Made by a program: the position numbers and the translations under genes
The notes under the pieces: generated by a model
What the model saw: only the letters and a program-made list of their open reading frames with translations
What the model was told of the DNA's origin: nothing
Database searches by the model: none
Assembly (NCBI GenBank): GCA_965602035.1
Contig: OZ271919.1
Span: forward strand, 2,418,001-2,482,000
Length of the DNA: 64,000 bases
Reading direction: 5' to 3'
Origin: Natronospirillum sp965602035
GTDB taxonomy: Bacteria; Pseudomonadota; Gammaproteobacteria; Pseudomonadales; Natronospirillaceae
Shown: piece after piece, positions 1 through 8,392 of the stretch
Position numbering within the stretch: position 1 is the stretch's first letter
How the letters are laid out: each line of letters begins with the position of its first letter

Positions 1-1337
1 ATCAGGGGATAGACTTCGAGACAGTACCCCGTCGCGGGTCCGAAACCTACCCCCGGGTAGAAAATGTCCTGCTGGCGGATGAATTGGGAATGGTTCAGGC
101 GTTTCTCGCCGATGACCACCTGCTGGACCTCAAAGCGGTTTCTGAAGTGACCGGGCGCAACCTGCGCGCTGCGGAAACCTTTGAGCGTGACCGGTTGCTG
201 CGCAAAATGGGGCTACAGAGTCTGCCGGCACTGGACGGGCTGACGGATATGGAAACGCTGGTGGACAATGCCGTGCCGAAGCGCGGCAAGGTTGTTGTAC
301 ACAGCGGCGCAACCAATCAGTTTCTGGTCCTCGAGGCCTCGGCTCTGGTGCGTAACCAGAACCGGGTGACTCGGGCTTCCTGGACGTCACCGGTAGAGCC
401 GGCTGATATCGAACCCGACAACCAGTTCATGGACCTTGACCTCGATGCGATAGAAATGTCGGTGAGCCGGTTTACTGCGAAACGGATTCGCCAGCGGCTC
501 GAGGAAACACTGGAAATACCGCCATTACCGGCGACGGCGCAGAAAATTGTTCGCCTGCGCGTTGATCCCAACGCAGACATCGCGCGCCTCGCCAGCATCA
601 TTGAGCATGACCCAAGCCTTGCGGCGCAGGTGATCAGTTGGGCGTCTTCGTCGTATTATGCGGCGCCCGGCACAATCAAATCGGTTCAGGATGCCATTGT
701 ACGGGTACTGGGTTACGACCTGGTCATGAATCTTGCTCTGGGCCTTGCTCTGGGGCGCGCCATCGACATCCCGGGCGATGCCCCCGAAGGCTATACACCC
801 TATTGGCAGGAAGCCATTTATACGGCGGAGCTGGTCAGTGAGTTGCACAGCGCGATGCCACGTGAATTCCGCCCCAGTTTTGGTCTTGCCTATCTTGGTG
901 GGTTGCTGCACAACTTCGGTTATCTGGTGCTTGCGCACGTGTTCAAGCCGCATTTTTCAACCTGCTGCCGCCTCTGGGAGGCGAACCCGCACCTGGAGCC
1001 ACAGCTTATTGAGCGTCATGTTCTGGGGATCACCCGTGACCAGATCGCCGCGAGCCTGCTGGCAAGTTGGCAGCTTCCCGAAGAAGTCTGCCGGGCGATT
1101 CGCTTTTCCGGGCACGGCGATTATCAGGGCCTGCACGCTGATTATGCCAACCTGGTCTATCTGGCGACGCGCCTGTTGCGTCGGTCCGGCATGGTTAACG
1201 GACCCATGCAGTCACTTGAGCATGGCGTATTCTCGCACCTTCAGCTCCAGCCGCAGGATGCGCGAACGGCCATGCAGGTAATCTACAATGCCCGGGAGGA
1301 TCTCAACGCGCTGGCCCGTGGTATGCAGCCGGACTGA
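1..1337 (+). CDS. YbaK-type aminoacyl-tRNA deacylase / HDOD domain protein, 5' partial
   Basis: The frame is open from the first full codon at position 3, so the true start lies upstream of the window; the TTG at 84 is only an internal candidate. The visible first ~115 residues (ELGMVQAFLADDHLLDLKAV, then KRGKVVVHSGATNQFLVLEAS) look like the end of a YbaK/ProX-type tRNA-deacylase domain. An HDOD domain follows from about residue 160 of the visible part (IPPLPATAQKIVRL, DPSLAAQVISWASS, GGLLHNFGYLVLAH). HDOD proteins are usually scaffolds in signalling rather than active phosphohydrolases. Fusions of a YbaK-like and an HDOD domain occur in gammaproteobacteria. Convergent with polA, with only 46 nt between them. 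Confidence 0.8.
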   Translation, partial: QGIDFETVPRRGSETYPRVENVLLADELGMVQAFLADDHLLDLKAVSEVTGRNLRAAETFERDRLLRKMGLQSLPALDGLTDMETLVDNAVPKRGKVVVHSGATNQFLVLEASALVRNQNRVTRASWTSPVEPADIEPDNQFMDLDLDAIEMSVSRFTAKRIRQRLEETLEIPPLPATAQKIVRLRVDPNADIARLASIIEHDPSLAAQVISWASSSYYAAPGTIKSVQDAIVRVLGYDLVMNLALGLALGRAIDIPGDAPEGYTPYWQEAIYTAELVSELHSAMPREFRPSFGLAYLGGLLHNFGYLVLAHVFKPHFSTCCRLWEANPHLEPQLIERHVLGITRDQIAASLLASWQLPEEVCRAIRFSGHGDYQGLHADYANLVYLATRLLRRSGMVNGPMQSLEHGVFSHLQLQPQDARTAMQVIYNAREDLNALARGMQPD

Positions 1338-1361
1338 ACGTCGCACATCACAGCGGAAACA

Positions 1362-1381
1362 GGGCCCTGGCCTGAGGGCCC
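1362..1381. terminator. GC-rich hairpin between convergent genes
   Basis: GGGCCCT and AGGGCCC form a perfect 7-bp stem around a 6-nt loop, between the stops of the HDOD gene and polA. There is no T-run on either side, so this is a possible two-way transcription stop rather than a classical intrinsic terminator. Confidence 0.4.
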
Positions 1382-1383
1382 GA

Positions 1384-4173
1384 TCAGTGCGCTTCGTCCC
1401 AGTTGTCGCCGACGCCGACGTCGACTTCCAGTGGTACCGAAAGTGTGGCCGCATGCTGCATCCGGAATTTGACTCCCTGAATGACCTGATCCAGATCCTG
1501 TTCGCTGACTTCCATGACCAGTTCATCGTGAACCTGCATCACCAGGCATGCGTCGAGTTCTGACCGTTCCAGCCATGTCTGAACATCGACCATGGCCTGC
1601 TTGATGATATCGGCAGCAGTGCCCTGCATGGGCGCATTGATGGCTGTGCGTTCCGCAGCTCGGCGCACCGCCTGCTGGCGGGCCTTGATATCGGGCAGGT
1701 ACAGCCGACGGCCGAACAGGGTTTCCACGTACCCCTGTTCGGCCGCTGCGGCGCGCGTCTCGTCCATGTAGCGGCGTACTCCGGGATATCGCTCGAAATA
1801 GGTGTCCACGTAAGTCTGCGCTTCACGCCGTCCAATGCCCAGGTTCCGGGCAAGCCCGAATGCCGACATACCGTAGATCAGCCCGAAATTTACGGCCTTG
1901 GCCGAACGCCGCTGTTCGCCGGTGATCTCGTCTTCGGCGACACCAAGTATCTCCGCGGCGGTGGCGGTATGAATGTCCTTTCCGGCCCGAAACGCGGCAA
2001 GCAGGTTCGCGTCACCGGAGAGGTGCGTCATTATCCGCAGCTCAATCTGCGAATAGTCGGCTGCCACAATCTTTCGGCCCTTCCCGGCTACAAAGGCGCG
2101 CCGGATCGACCGCCCCTCAGGCGACCGAATGGGAATGTTCTGCAGGTTGGGCTCGGTTGAAGAGAGTCTCCCCGTCTGGGCGCCGGTCTGGTGGTAGGTC
2201 GTATGCACCCGCCCGGTTTCCTCGTTGATAAGCTCCGGCAGCGGATCGGTATAAGTCGTCAGGAGCTTGCGCAAATGGCGATAACGAAGTACGCAGGCAG
2301 GGAGATCGTAGTCTGCGGCCAGTTGCGTCAGCACGTCTTCATTGGTGCTGGGCTGCCCCGACGGCGTTTTTGCCAGTACCGGTAATTGCAGCCTGGTGAA
2401 CAGTATCTCCCCGAGCTGCTTCGGAGAGTCCAGGTTGAACGCGCTGCCGGCAATCTCGTGTGCCTGCTTTTCAAGCGCTTCCAGTTCCCGTCGGAAGCCG
2501 GCGCTCAATTCGGCAAGGCAGTCCCGGTCCACGCGCACACCGGTCCATTCAATCCGTTGCAGCACCGGTGCCAGCGGAATCTCGATATGTCGATAGACGC
2601 CCCATTGGCCGGGATATTCACGCGACAGCGAGTGACTCAGTTGATCGTACAGGCGGCCCGTGTAATCCGCGCGCTCGCAGGCAAAGGTAGCCAGGTGCTC
2701 CCGGTCAACGTCCTTCAGTGCCTTCTGCTTCGCACCGAAGGGGCCGGCAACGTCGATCAGAGTCTGGGGGCTCTCACCAAGGTATTGTCGGACCAGATTG
2801 TCGAGCGAGAGTGTATCGAAGTGGCGATCGAGATCCGGGTGCCGACGAACCGTTGCATCCCGGACGAAGCCAAGCAGCAACGCGTCGTCCTGCAGGTGCG
2901 ATGGGTGCTCTATACCGATCGCATACAGCGCGTGCAGTGTCCGTTTCAGGTCGTAGGTTACCTTGTGAAAGCTGTGGCGGCAGAAAAACTCGTTCAGCGG
3001 CCTGATGGCGTCCTGTGGCCAGGAATCCGCCCGGAAATCCAGGTAAACACTCCGCCCCGCCTCGTCGGATACCGCAACCCCGAGCCAGTGTCCGGAAGCA
3101 GCGCCAAGCCGATAATGCGCGCTGTCCAGTACCGGCCAGACCGCCAGCCGGGCGTTGGCACCGGTCTGACCCAGCCAGCGTTGCCAGGCTTCGGGGGATA
3201 CCACGGTCTGGTACTCCAGCGAGTCTACCCGGGTGTCCGGTGCGGCGTCTGCCTCTGGCGCTGCTTCCGGAGCCGTTGCGTCATCGCCCAGTTCCTTCAA
3301 CCAGGCGGTGAACTCGAACTCCCGATACAGCCGGGTGAGCTCACCGGTGTCGGCTGATTCGCGCTTCAGGTCAGACAGAGTTACCGGCAGGTCGACATCA
3401 CAACGAATGGTGGCTAACTCATAGGACAAGCGCGCCAGAGATTCGTGTTCACTGAGTTTGCCCGGCAGCGTTTTGGCGCCCCGAAAACCCAGCTCGGGGA
3501 TCTTTTCCAGGTTCGCATACAGCGTATCGATGCCGCCGAGCCCGGACAGCAACGCCTTGGCGGTTTTCTCGCCGACCCCGGGTACGCCCGGGATATTGTC
3601 GGATTTGTCGCCCATCAGGGCGAGGTAGTCAATTATGAGTTCAGGGCCGAATCCGTACTTCTGCGTTACACCCTGTTCATCGAGCGATTCATTGCTCATG
3701 GTGTTGACCAGGCTGACATGAGCGCTCACCAGTTGGGCCATATCCTTGTCGCCCGTCGAAATAATGCAGGCCCGCCCGTCGGCGGTTGCCTGTCTGGCGA
3801 GCGTACCGATCACATCGTCGGCTTCGACGCCCTCGACCGCGAGCAGCGGCAGCCCCATGGCACGGATAATATCGTGAATCGGTGAAATCTGTGGCGCCAG
3901 ATCCTCGGGCATGGGTGGTCGGTTGGCCTTGTAGTCTGCGTACAGTTCATTGCGGAAGGTTGGCCCTTTGGTATCAAAGACAACGGCGACGGGGCTGTCG
4001 GGGTACTGGTTCAGCATCGCCCGGACCATACTGACGACCCCTTTGATGGCGCCCGTCGGATGGCCTGCCTTATTGGTAAGCGGTGGCAGGGCGTGGAAGG
4101 CCCGGAAAAGATAGGAAGACCCGTCGATCAGCACGACAGGTGGCGTCGAGGCCGGGTTCTTTGGTTCACTCAT
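1384..4173 (-). CDS. polA: DNA polymerase I with apparently inactive 3'-5' exonuclease domain
   Basis: 929 residues. The frame opens 60 codons further upstream, but MSEPKNPAS at 4173 fits the family length and has GGGACA upstream as ribosome site. Domains in order: 5' nuclease (VLIDGSSYLFRAFHA, GVEADDVIGT, LMGDKSDNIPGVPGVGEKTA), 3'-5' exonuclease fold (about residues 335-515), and family A polymerase with intact motifs (DYSQIELRIMTHLSGD, RRSAKAVNFGLIYG, VMQVHDELVMEV). The protein acts in Okazaki-fragment maturation and repair. Against E. coli PolI the proofreading residues are changed: FAFDTETDS reads LAVWPVLDS, so D355 and E357 are lost; D424 aligns with Thr; Y497 and D501 align with Phe and Arg. 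Proofreading should therefore be absent. Identity is certain; loss of exonuclease activity is inference from an alignment by eye. Confidence 0.97.
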   Translation of the reverse strand: MSEPKNPASTPPVVLIDGSSYLFRAFHALPPLTNKAGHPTGAIKGVVSMVRAMLNQYPDSPVAVVFDTKGPTFRNELYADYKANRPPMPEDLAPQISPIHDIIRAMGLPLLAVEGVEADDVIGTLARQATADGRACIISTGDKDMAQLVSAHVSLVNTMSNESLDEQGVTQKYGFGPELIIDYLALMGDKSDNIPGVPGVGEKTAKALLSGLGGIDTLYANLEKIPELGFRGAKTLPGKLSEHESLARLSYELATIRCDVDLPVTLSDLKRESADTGELTRLYREFEFTAWLKELGDDATAPEAAPEADAAPDTRVDSLEYQTVVSPEAWQRWLGQTGANARLAVWPVLDSAHYRLGAASGHWLGVAVSDEAGRSVYLDFRADSWPQDAIRPLNEFFCRHSFHKVTYDLKRTLHALYAIGIEHPSHLQDDALLLGFVRDATVRRHPDLDRHFDTLSLDNLVRQYLGESPQTLIDVAGPFGAKQKALKDVDREHLATFACERADYTGRLYDQLSHSLSREYPGQWGVYRHIEIPLAPVLQRIEWTGVRVDRDCLAELSAGFRRELEALEKQAHEIAGSAFNLDSPKQLGEILFTRLQLPVLAKTPSGQPSTNEDVLTQLAADYDLPACVLRYRHLRKLLTTYTDPLPELINEETGRVHTTYHQTGAQTGRLSSTEPNLQNIPIRSPEGRSIRRAFVAGKGRKIVAADYSQIELRIMTHLSGDANLLAAFRAGKDIHTATAAEILGVAEDEITGEQRRSAKAVNFGLIYGMSAFGLARNLGIGRREAQTYVDTYFERYPGVRRYMDETRAAAAEQGYVETLFGRRLYLPDIKARQQAVRRAAERTAINAPMQGTAADIIKQAMVDVQTWLERSELDACLVMQVHDELVMEVSEQDLDQVIQGVKFRMQHAATLSVPLEVDVGVGDNWDEAH

Positions 4174-4324
4174 GCTGTGTCCCGTTGAATAAACTCTGAC
4201 AACTGCGCAGTGTAACCCGTCATGGTACGACTGTCCGCCCCGGTCGAGGCCGCAAATTCTCGGGGTGAACCAATAGTCTGAAATGATACACTGCTCAGCG
4301 TAAGCGCGTGTACAGGAACTGAGC

Positions 4325-5872
4325 ATGGCCAGCAAACAAAGGGACTCCGACAATCCCCTTCAGGCTGAAAAACAGGATATGCTTCGTCGCTTGATGGTGC
4401 GTCTCACTGTCATTGCTGAAGAGCAGAATGCGGATCTTTCACGTTTGATGCAGGAGCTCAGGCAGTTGCTGCGTCAACCCGGCGTTGACACTGAGCTACT
4501 GGATGATGTGCTCTCCCAGGCGGAAAAACGTCAGGATGAGGCCGCTGCAGACAGTGACCGGGGGCGTGAGAGCATTGTTGACGGGTTCCACCAGTTGACC
4601 AGACAACTGCGGGACTTCAACGGGCAATCGACCCCGGAGCTGGATCAGCTGGATCATGGGCTGGAACTGCGGGTTCGTGACAGCCGGGAACTCTCTGACT
4701 ATCTGCAGGAGTTCGGGGCCGCCCAGAAGCGGGTACTGGAGCGTCTGGCCGGGCTTGAGCAGGGGCACCGGGCACTGAATGCCGCCGAGCAGTTGCAGCG
4801 TGGTGATACAGAGCCCACCGCCGACACGATCCGGACCATGACCAATGAACTGTTTGTGGCAGTGACCGGGCTGGCCAACCGCATTCAGTTGCCGATGCAA
4901 CAACAGACACAGTTGCAGACTATCATTCAGGACCTGAACCGGACGACGCTCTGGCCCCAGCTGATCGGATTACTCAATCAACTGATTGAGCTGATCGTGT
5001 CCGTTCTGAACGACGAACAGCGTGCACTTGAGCAGTACCTGGGCGAACTCAACGAACGGCTCAGCCTGATTCGCTCATCGGTGCAGCACGCGAAAAAGCT
5101 TCAGGATGATTTCCAGCAGGACGGCAAACGCCTGGACGCTCGCATTCAGGGGCATGTGAATACCATTCGGCGTGAGATGAGCACGGCGGTGTCGCTCGAT
5201 CGCCTTAAGACCGGCATTCAATCCGAGCTCGATGACATCGTATCCAGCATCGATGACTTTCTGCGCGAAAGCGCGGAAAAAGAGCGCAGTATGGCGAATA
5301 TGATGTCGGAGATGGTCGATATCATCTCCGACCTGGAAAAGAAGAACCAGAGTATTCGTGATGACTTCGAACGCACCCGTCGCCAGGCGCTGACCGATCT
5401 CCTGACGGGCCTGCCCAACCGCTCGGCTTATGTGGACAAGCTGGAAACCGAAGTCGAGCGCTTCCGGCGATACGGACACCCGCTCTCACTGTGCGTGCTT
5501 GATGTCGATCACTTCAAGCGCGTCAATGATCTGCTCGGGCACTCAGCCGGCGACCGCGTGCTGAAAATTCTCGCACGGCAACTGCGCCGCTGGATGCGGG
5601 ACACCGATTTCATTTCCCGTCATGGCGGTGAGGAATTCGTCATCCTGCTGCCCGAGACCGGTCTCGAAGAGGCGGCCGCAGCCATGGAGAAACTGCGCCT
5701 TGCAGTTTCGGAGACACCTTTTCATTTTCGCCGCCGACCGGTTCCTATTTCCGTTTCAATCGGTTGCGCGGAATTTCGTGCCGGCGAAGACCCGGAAGAC
5801 GTATTTGATCGTGCGGATCAGGCGATGTATCGCGCCAAGGAGGCAGGGCGCAACCGCGTTCTGACAGCCTGA
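4325..5872 (+). CDS. GGDEF diguanylate cyclase with long coiled-coil N-terminus
   Basis: 515 residues. The C-terminal ~165 residues form a GGDEF domain: DVDHFKRVNDLLGHSAGD, then GGEEF at about residue 434, so it should make cyclic di-GMP from GTP. An RDTD inhibitory site lies exactly five residues before GGEEF, so product feedback is expected. The first ~340 residues are Gln/Glu/Leu-rich and mostly helical, with no transmembrane segment and no sensor domain that I recognise; coiled-coil dimerisation is likely. Cytoplasmic. It diverges from polA across a 151-nt promoter region and is followed 31 nt later by ppnN. Confidence 0.92.
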   Translation: MASKQRDSDNPLQAEKQDMLRRLMVRLTVIAEEQNADLSRLMQELRQLLRQPGVDTELLDDVLSQAEKRQDEAAADSDRGRESIVDGFHQLTRQLRDFNGQSTPELDQLDHGLELRVRDSRELSDYLQEFGAAQKRVLERLAGLEQGHRALNAAEQLQRGDTEPTADTIRTMTNELFVAVTGLANRIQLPMQQQTQLQTIIQDLNRTTLWPQLIGLLNQLIELIVSVLNDEQRALEQYLGELNERLSLIRSSVQHAKKLQDDFQQDGKRLDARIQGHVNTIRREMSTAVSLDRLKTGIQSELDDIVSSIDDFLRESAEKERSMANMMSEMVDIISDLEKKNQSIRDDFERTRRQALTDLLTGLPNRSAYVDKLETEVERFRRYGHPLSLCVLDVDHFKRVNDLLGHSAGDRVLKILARQLRRWMRDTDFISRHGGEEFVILLPETGLEEAAAAMEKLRLAVSETPFHFRRRPVPISVSIGCAEFRAGEDPEDVFDRADQAMYRAKEAGRNRVLTA

Positions 5873-5903
5873 TCTGCCTCATGTGGAAGGAGTAGCAAGA
5901 CGT

Positions 5904-7280
5904 ATGCAGCAGCACCGTAAGGTAGCCAACGCCTCCATTACCCCGAAAGGAAGCCTCGAAACCCTGTCTCAGCGGGAAGTCCAGCAATTACGGCAAACGG
6001 GGGCGGGCAGCACCTATACGCTGTTCCGACAGTGTGCCCTGGCGATTCTGAACACCGGGTCTGACAGCGACAACGCGAAGACGATCCTGGAGTCCTATCC
6101 CGATTTCGATGTCCGGATTCATCAGCAGGATCGGGGCATCAGGCTGGAGCTGATCAATGCCCCGGCGGATGCGTTTGTGGACGGGGAGATGATCGCCAGT
6201 ACCCGGGAGATGCTGTTCAGCGCATTGCGCGACATTATCTATACCGAAAGCGAGCTGAACAGCCGGACCGTCGACATGGAGACTTCTGACGGTATTACCG
6301 ACTATGTGTTTCACCTGCTGCGCAATGCCCGGGCTCTGAGAGCCGGTCGTGAGCCCCGCATGGCCGTATGCTGGGGTGGCCACTCGATCAGCCTGGAGGA
6401 ATACAAGTACACCAAGGAAGTCGGCCATGAACTCGGCCTGCGTGGTCTCGATATCTGCACGGGCTGTGGCCCGGGGGCCATGAAGGGCCCGATGAAAGGG
6501 GCCACGATTTCACACGCCAAGCAGCGCATCACTGACGGGCGTTACCTCGGGCTGACCGAGCCCGGCATTATCGCGGCGGAAGCACCCAACCCGATTGTCA
6601 ATGAGCTGGTCATTCTGCCCGACATCGAGAAACGCCTTGAGGCGTTCGTGCGGGTGGGTCATGGCATTATTATCTTCCCGGGCGGTGCCGGTACGGCAGA
6701 AGAGCTGCTCTACCTGCTCGGGATCCTGATGCACCCGGATAATCGTGCCCTCCCATTCCCGTTGATTCTTACCGGCCCGGCAAGCGCCGAGCCCTACTTC
6801 CAGCAACTGCATGAGTTTATCGGCGCGACACTGGGGTATGAGGCGCAGCAGAAATACCGGATTATCATCGATGACCCCAGCATGGTGGCCAGAGAGATGT
6901 TCCTTGGTGTGGAGGAAGTGACTCGGCACAGACAGCGTCACAATGATGCCTATTACTTCAATTGGTTACTGAAAGTGGACCCCGTATTCCAGCATCCGTT
7001 TGAACCGACCCACGACAACATGGCGTCCCTGGAGATACATTCCGATATGCCGGTTCACGAGCTGGCGGCCAATCTTCGACGCGCCTTTTCCGGAATTGTC
7101 GCCGGCAACGTGAAGGACAAGGGCATTCGCCGGATCGAGGAATCAGGCCCTTACGAGATTCGCGGAGAGCGGAAAATAATGGAGCCGCTGGATGCGCTGC
7201 TGGAAGCCTTTGTTGCCCAGCACCGTATGAAGCTTCCGGGTACCGGTGACTATTCACCTTGCTATCGTCTGGTATCCTGA
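5904..7280 (+). CDS. ppnN: Nucleotide 5'-monophosphate nucleosidase (PpnN/YgdH)
   Basis: 458 residues, close to E. coli PpnN (454). The ATG at 5904 is chosen because GGAAGGAG lies about 11 nt upstream; a GTG at 5883 would overlap that site. PpnN hydrolyses purine and pyrimidine nucleotides to ribose-5-phosphate and free base and is a (p)ppGpp target in E. coli. Visible family features are the N-terminal ITPKGSLETLSQREV, GVKLELINAPADAF-like RGIRLELINAPADAF, and the LOG-type core CTGCGPGAMKGPMKGA and FPGGAGTAEELLYLLGIL. It lies between the diguanylate cyclase and rph on the same strand. Confidence 0.93.
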   Translation: MQQHRKVANASITPKGSLETLSQREVQQLRQTGAGSTYTLFRQCALAILNTGSDSDNAKTILESYPDFDVRIHQQDRGIRLELINAPADAFVDGEMIASTREMLFSALRDIIYTESELNSRTVDMETSDGITDYVFHLLRNARALRAGREPRMAVCWGGHSISLEEYKYTKEVGHELGLRGLDICTGCGPGAMKGPMKGATISHAKQRITDGRYLGLTEPGIIAAEAPNPIVNELVILPDIEKRLEAFVRVGHGIIIFPGGAGTAEELLYLLGILMHPDNRALPFPLILTGPASAEPYFQQLHEFIGATLGYEAQQKYRIIIDDPSMVAREMFLGVEEVTRHRQRHNDAYYFNWLLKVDPVFQHPFEPTHDNMASLEIHSDMPVHELAANLRRAFSGIVAGNVKDKGIRRIEESGPYEIRGERKIMEPLDALLEAFVAQHRMKLPGTGDYSPCYRLVS

Positions 7281-7311
7281 GGCTGCTTTTTTCTGAACAA
7301 CGAGGGCACCA

Positions 7312-8034
7312 ATGGAACGACCGAGCGGAAGACAACCGGAACAACTGCGGGAAATCAGCATTCAGCGTCATTTTACCAAGCACGCTGAGGGCAGTGTACT
7401 GATTGCATTCGGCGATACGCGCGTGCTGTGTAACGCCTCATTTACCGAAGGTGTGCCGGGATTTCTGCGCGGCCAGGGGCGCGGCTGGGTGACCGCCGAA
7501 TATGGTATGTTGCCGCGCGCAACGCACACCCGTGGTAACCGGGAAGCAGCGCGGGGTAAACAGAGTGGCCGCACGGTTGAAATCGGCCGACTGATCGGGC
7601 GGGCGTTACGCAATGCTATCGATATGTCGGCGCTCGGTGAAAATACGATAACGCTCGATTGTGATGTTCTGCAGGCCGACGGCGGTACCCGGACGGCAGC
7701 CATTACCGGCGCCATGGTTGCGCTGGTGGATGCATTGCGGCTCAAGCAGCGTGAAAAAGTGCTGCTGCAGGACCCGTTGAAGCATGCTGTTGCGGCTGTT
7801 TCGGTGGGACTGTATCAGGGTGTTCCGGTGCTGGATCTCGATTATGATGAAGACTCTGTGGCCGACACCGACATGAATGTAGTCATGACCGACACCGGCA
7901 GGTTTGTCGAGATACAGGGCACGGCTGAAGGCGAGACGCTGGCCTCGGAAAGTCTCACCGAGCTGTTGACGCTGGCCGGTGAGGGTATCGCCGAGCTCAC
8001 CCGGCTGCAGCGGCAGGCGCTGGGCGACAAATAA
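7312..8034 (+). CDS. rph: Ribonuclease PH
   Basis: 240 residues, full length for the family. RNase PH is a phosphorolytic 3'-5' exoribonuclease that trims tRNA 3' ends. It is recognised from MERPSGRQPEQLREISI, GDTRVLCNASFTEGVPGFL, TAEYGMLPRATHTR, the catalytic-core segment LDCDVLQADGGTRTAAITGA, and DLDYDEDSVADTDMNVVMT. It starts 31 nt after ppnN and is followed 16 nt later by a small membrane-protein gene, so all three may be cotranscribed. No truncation of the C-terminus is seen, unlike the rph frameshift of some E. coli K-12 strains. Confidence 0.96.
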   Translation: MERPSGRQPEQLREISIQRHFTKHAEGSVLIAFGDTRVLCNASFTEGVPGFLRGQGRGWVTAEYGMLPRATHTRGNREAARGKQSGRTVEIGRLIGRALRNAIDMSALGENTITLDCDVLQADGGTRTAAITGAMVALVDALRLKQREKVLLQDPLKHAVAAVSVGLYQGVPVLDLDYDEDSVADTDMNVVMTDTGRFVEIQGTAEGETLASESLTELLTLAGEGIAELTRLQRQALGDK

Positions 8035-8050
8035 CAGAGAGCACCAAACG

Positions 8051-8305
8051 ATGTCAGAGAAATCACCGGTACACGTTGCACCCTTCCTGATGCTGCGCGA
8101 TTCGCTTGCGCTGCTGATCCTGGCCATTGGTCTCAACGACTGGCTGCGACCGGACAGTGCCTGGGTTGTCGAGGCGTTTCAGTTCACTTATTACACCTGG
8201 GTGCTGCTCGGTGTCGGTGGATTTCTGACCATCTGGACGCTCATTTCCTGGGTCATGCTGTTTCGCGGTGCAGGGCTTGTGGCCAGCGAGGATTTCCGGC
8301 GCTGA
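8051..8305 (+). CDS. Small two-helix membrane protein, unknown function
   Basis: 84 residues from the ATG at 8051; the frame is open further upstream, but that part overlaps rph. Two hydrophobic segments (about residues 13-30 and 44-66) predict two membrane helices with a short charged tail ending SEDFRR. I do not recognise a family. The position 16 nt after rph suggests cotranscription but says nothing about function. Confidence 0.6.
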   Translation: MSEKSPVHVAPFLMLRDSLALLILAIGLNDWLRPDSAWVVEAFQFTYYTWVLLGVGGFLTIWTLISWVMLFRGAGLVASEDFRR

Positions 8306-8392
8306 GAAAACCGGTTTCATCACATAGAAGCTGTTACTGCCGCCCGGAACGTCTGGCCGGCACAGTGTACAGCCCCAAAGGGGAGTTCAGTC

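Noticed and set aside
2386..3357. A 323-codon plus-strand open frame
   Set aside because: Lies wholly antisense inside polA, whose frame is clearly coding.
4174..4353. 60-codon N-terminal extension of PolA
   Set aside because: It would run over the start of the divergent cyclase gene and contains no conserved sequence; MSEPK at 4173 has a ribosome site.
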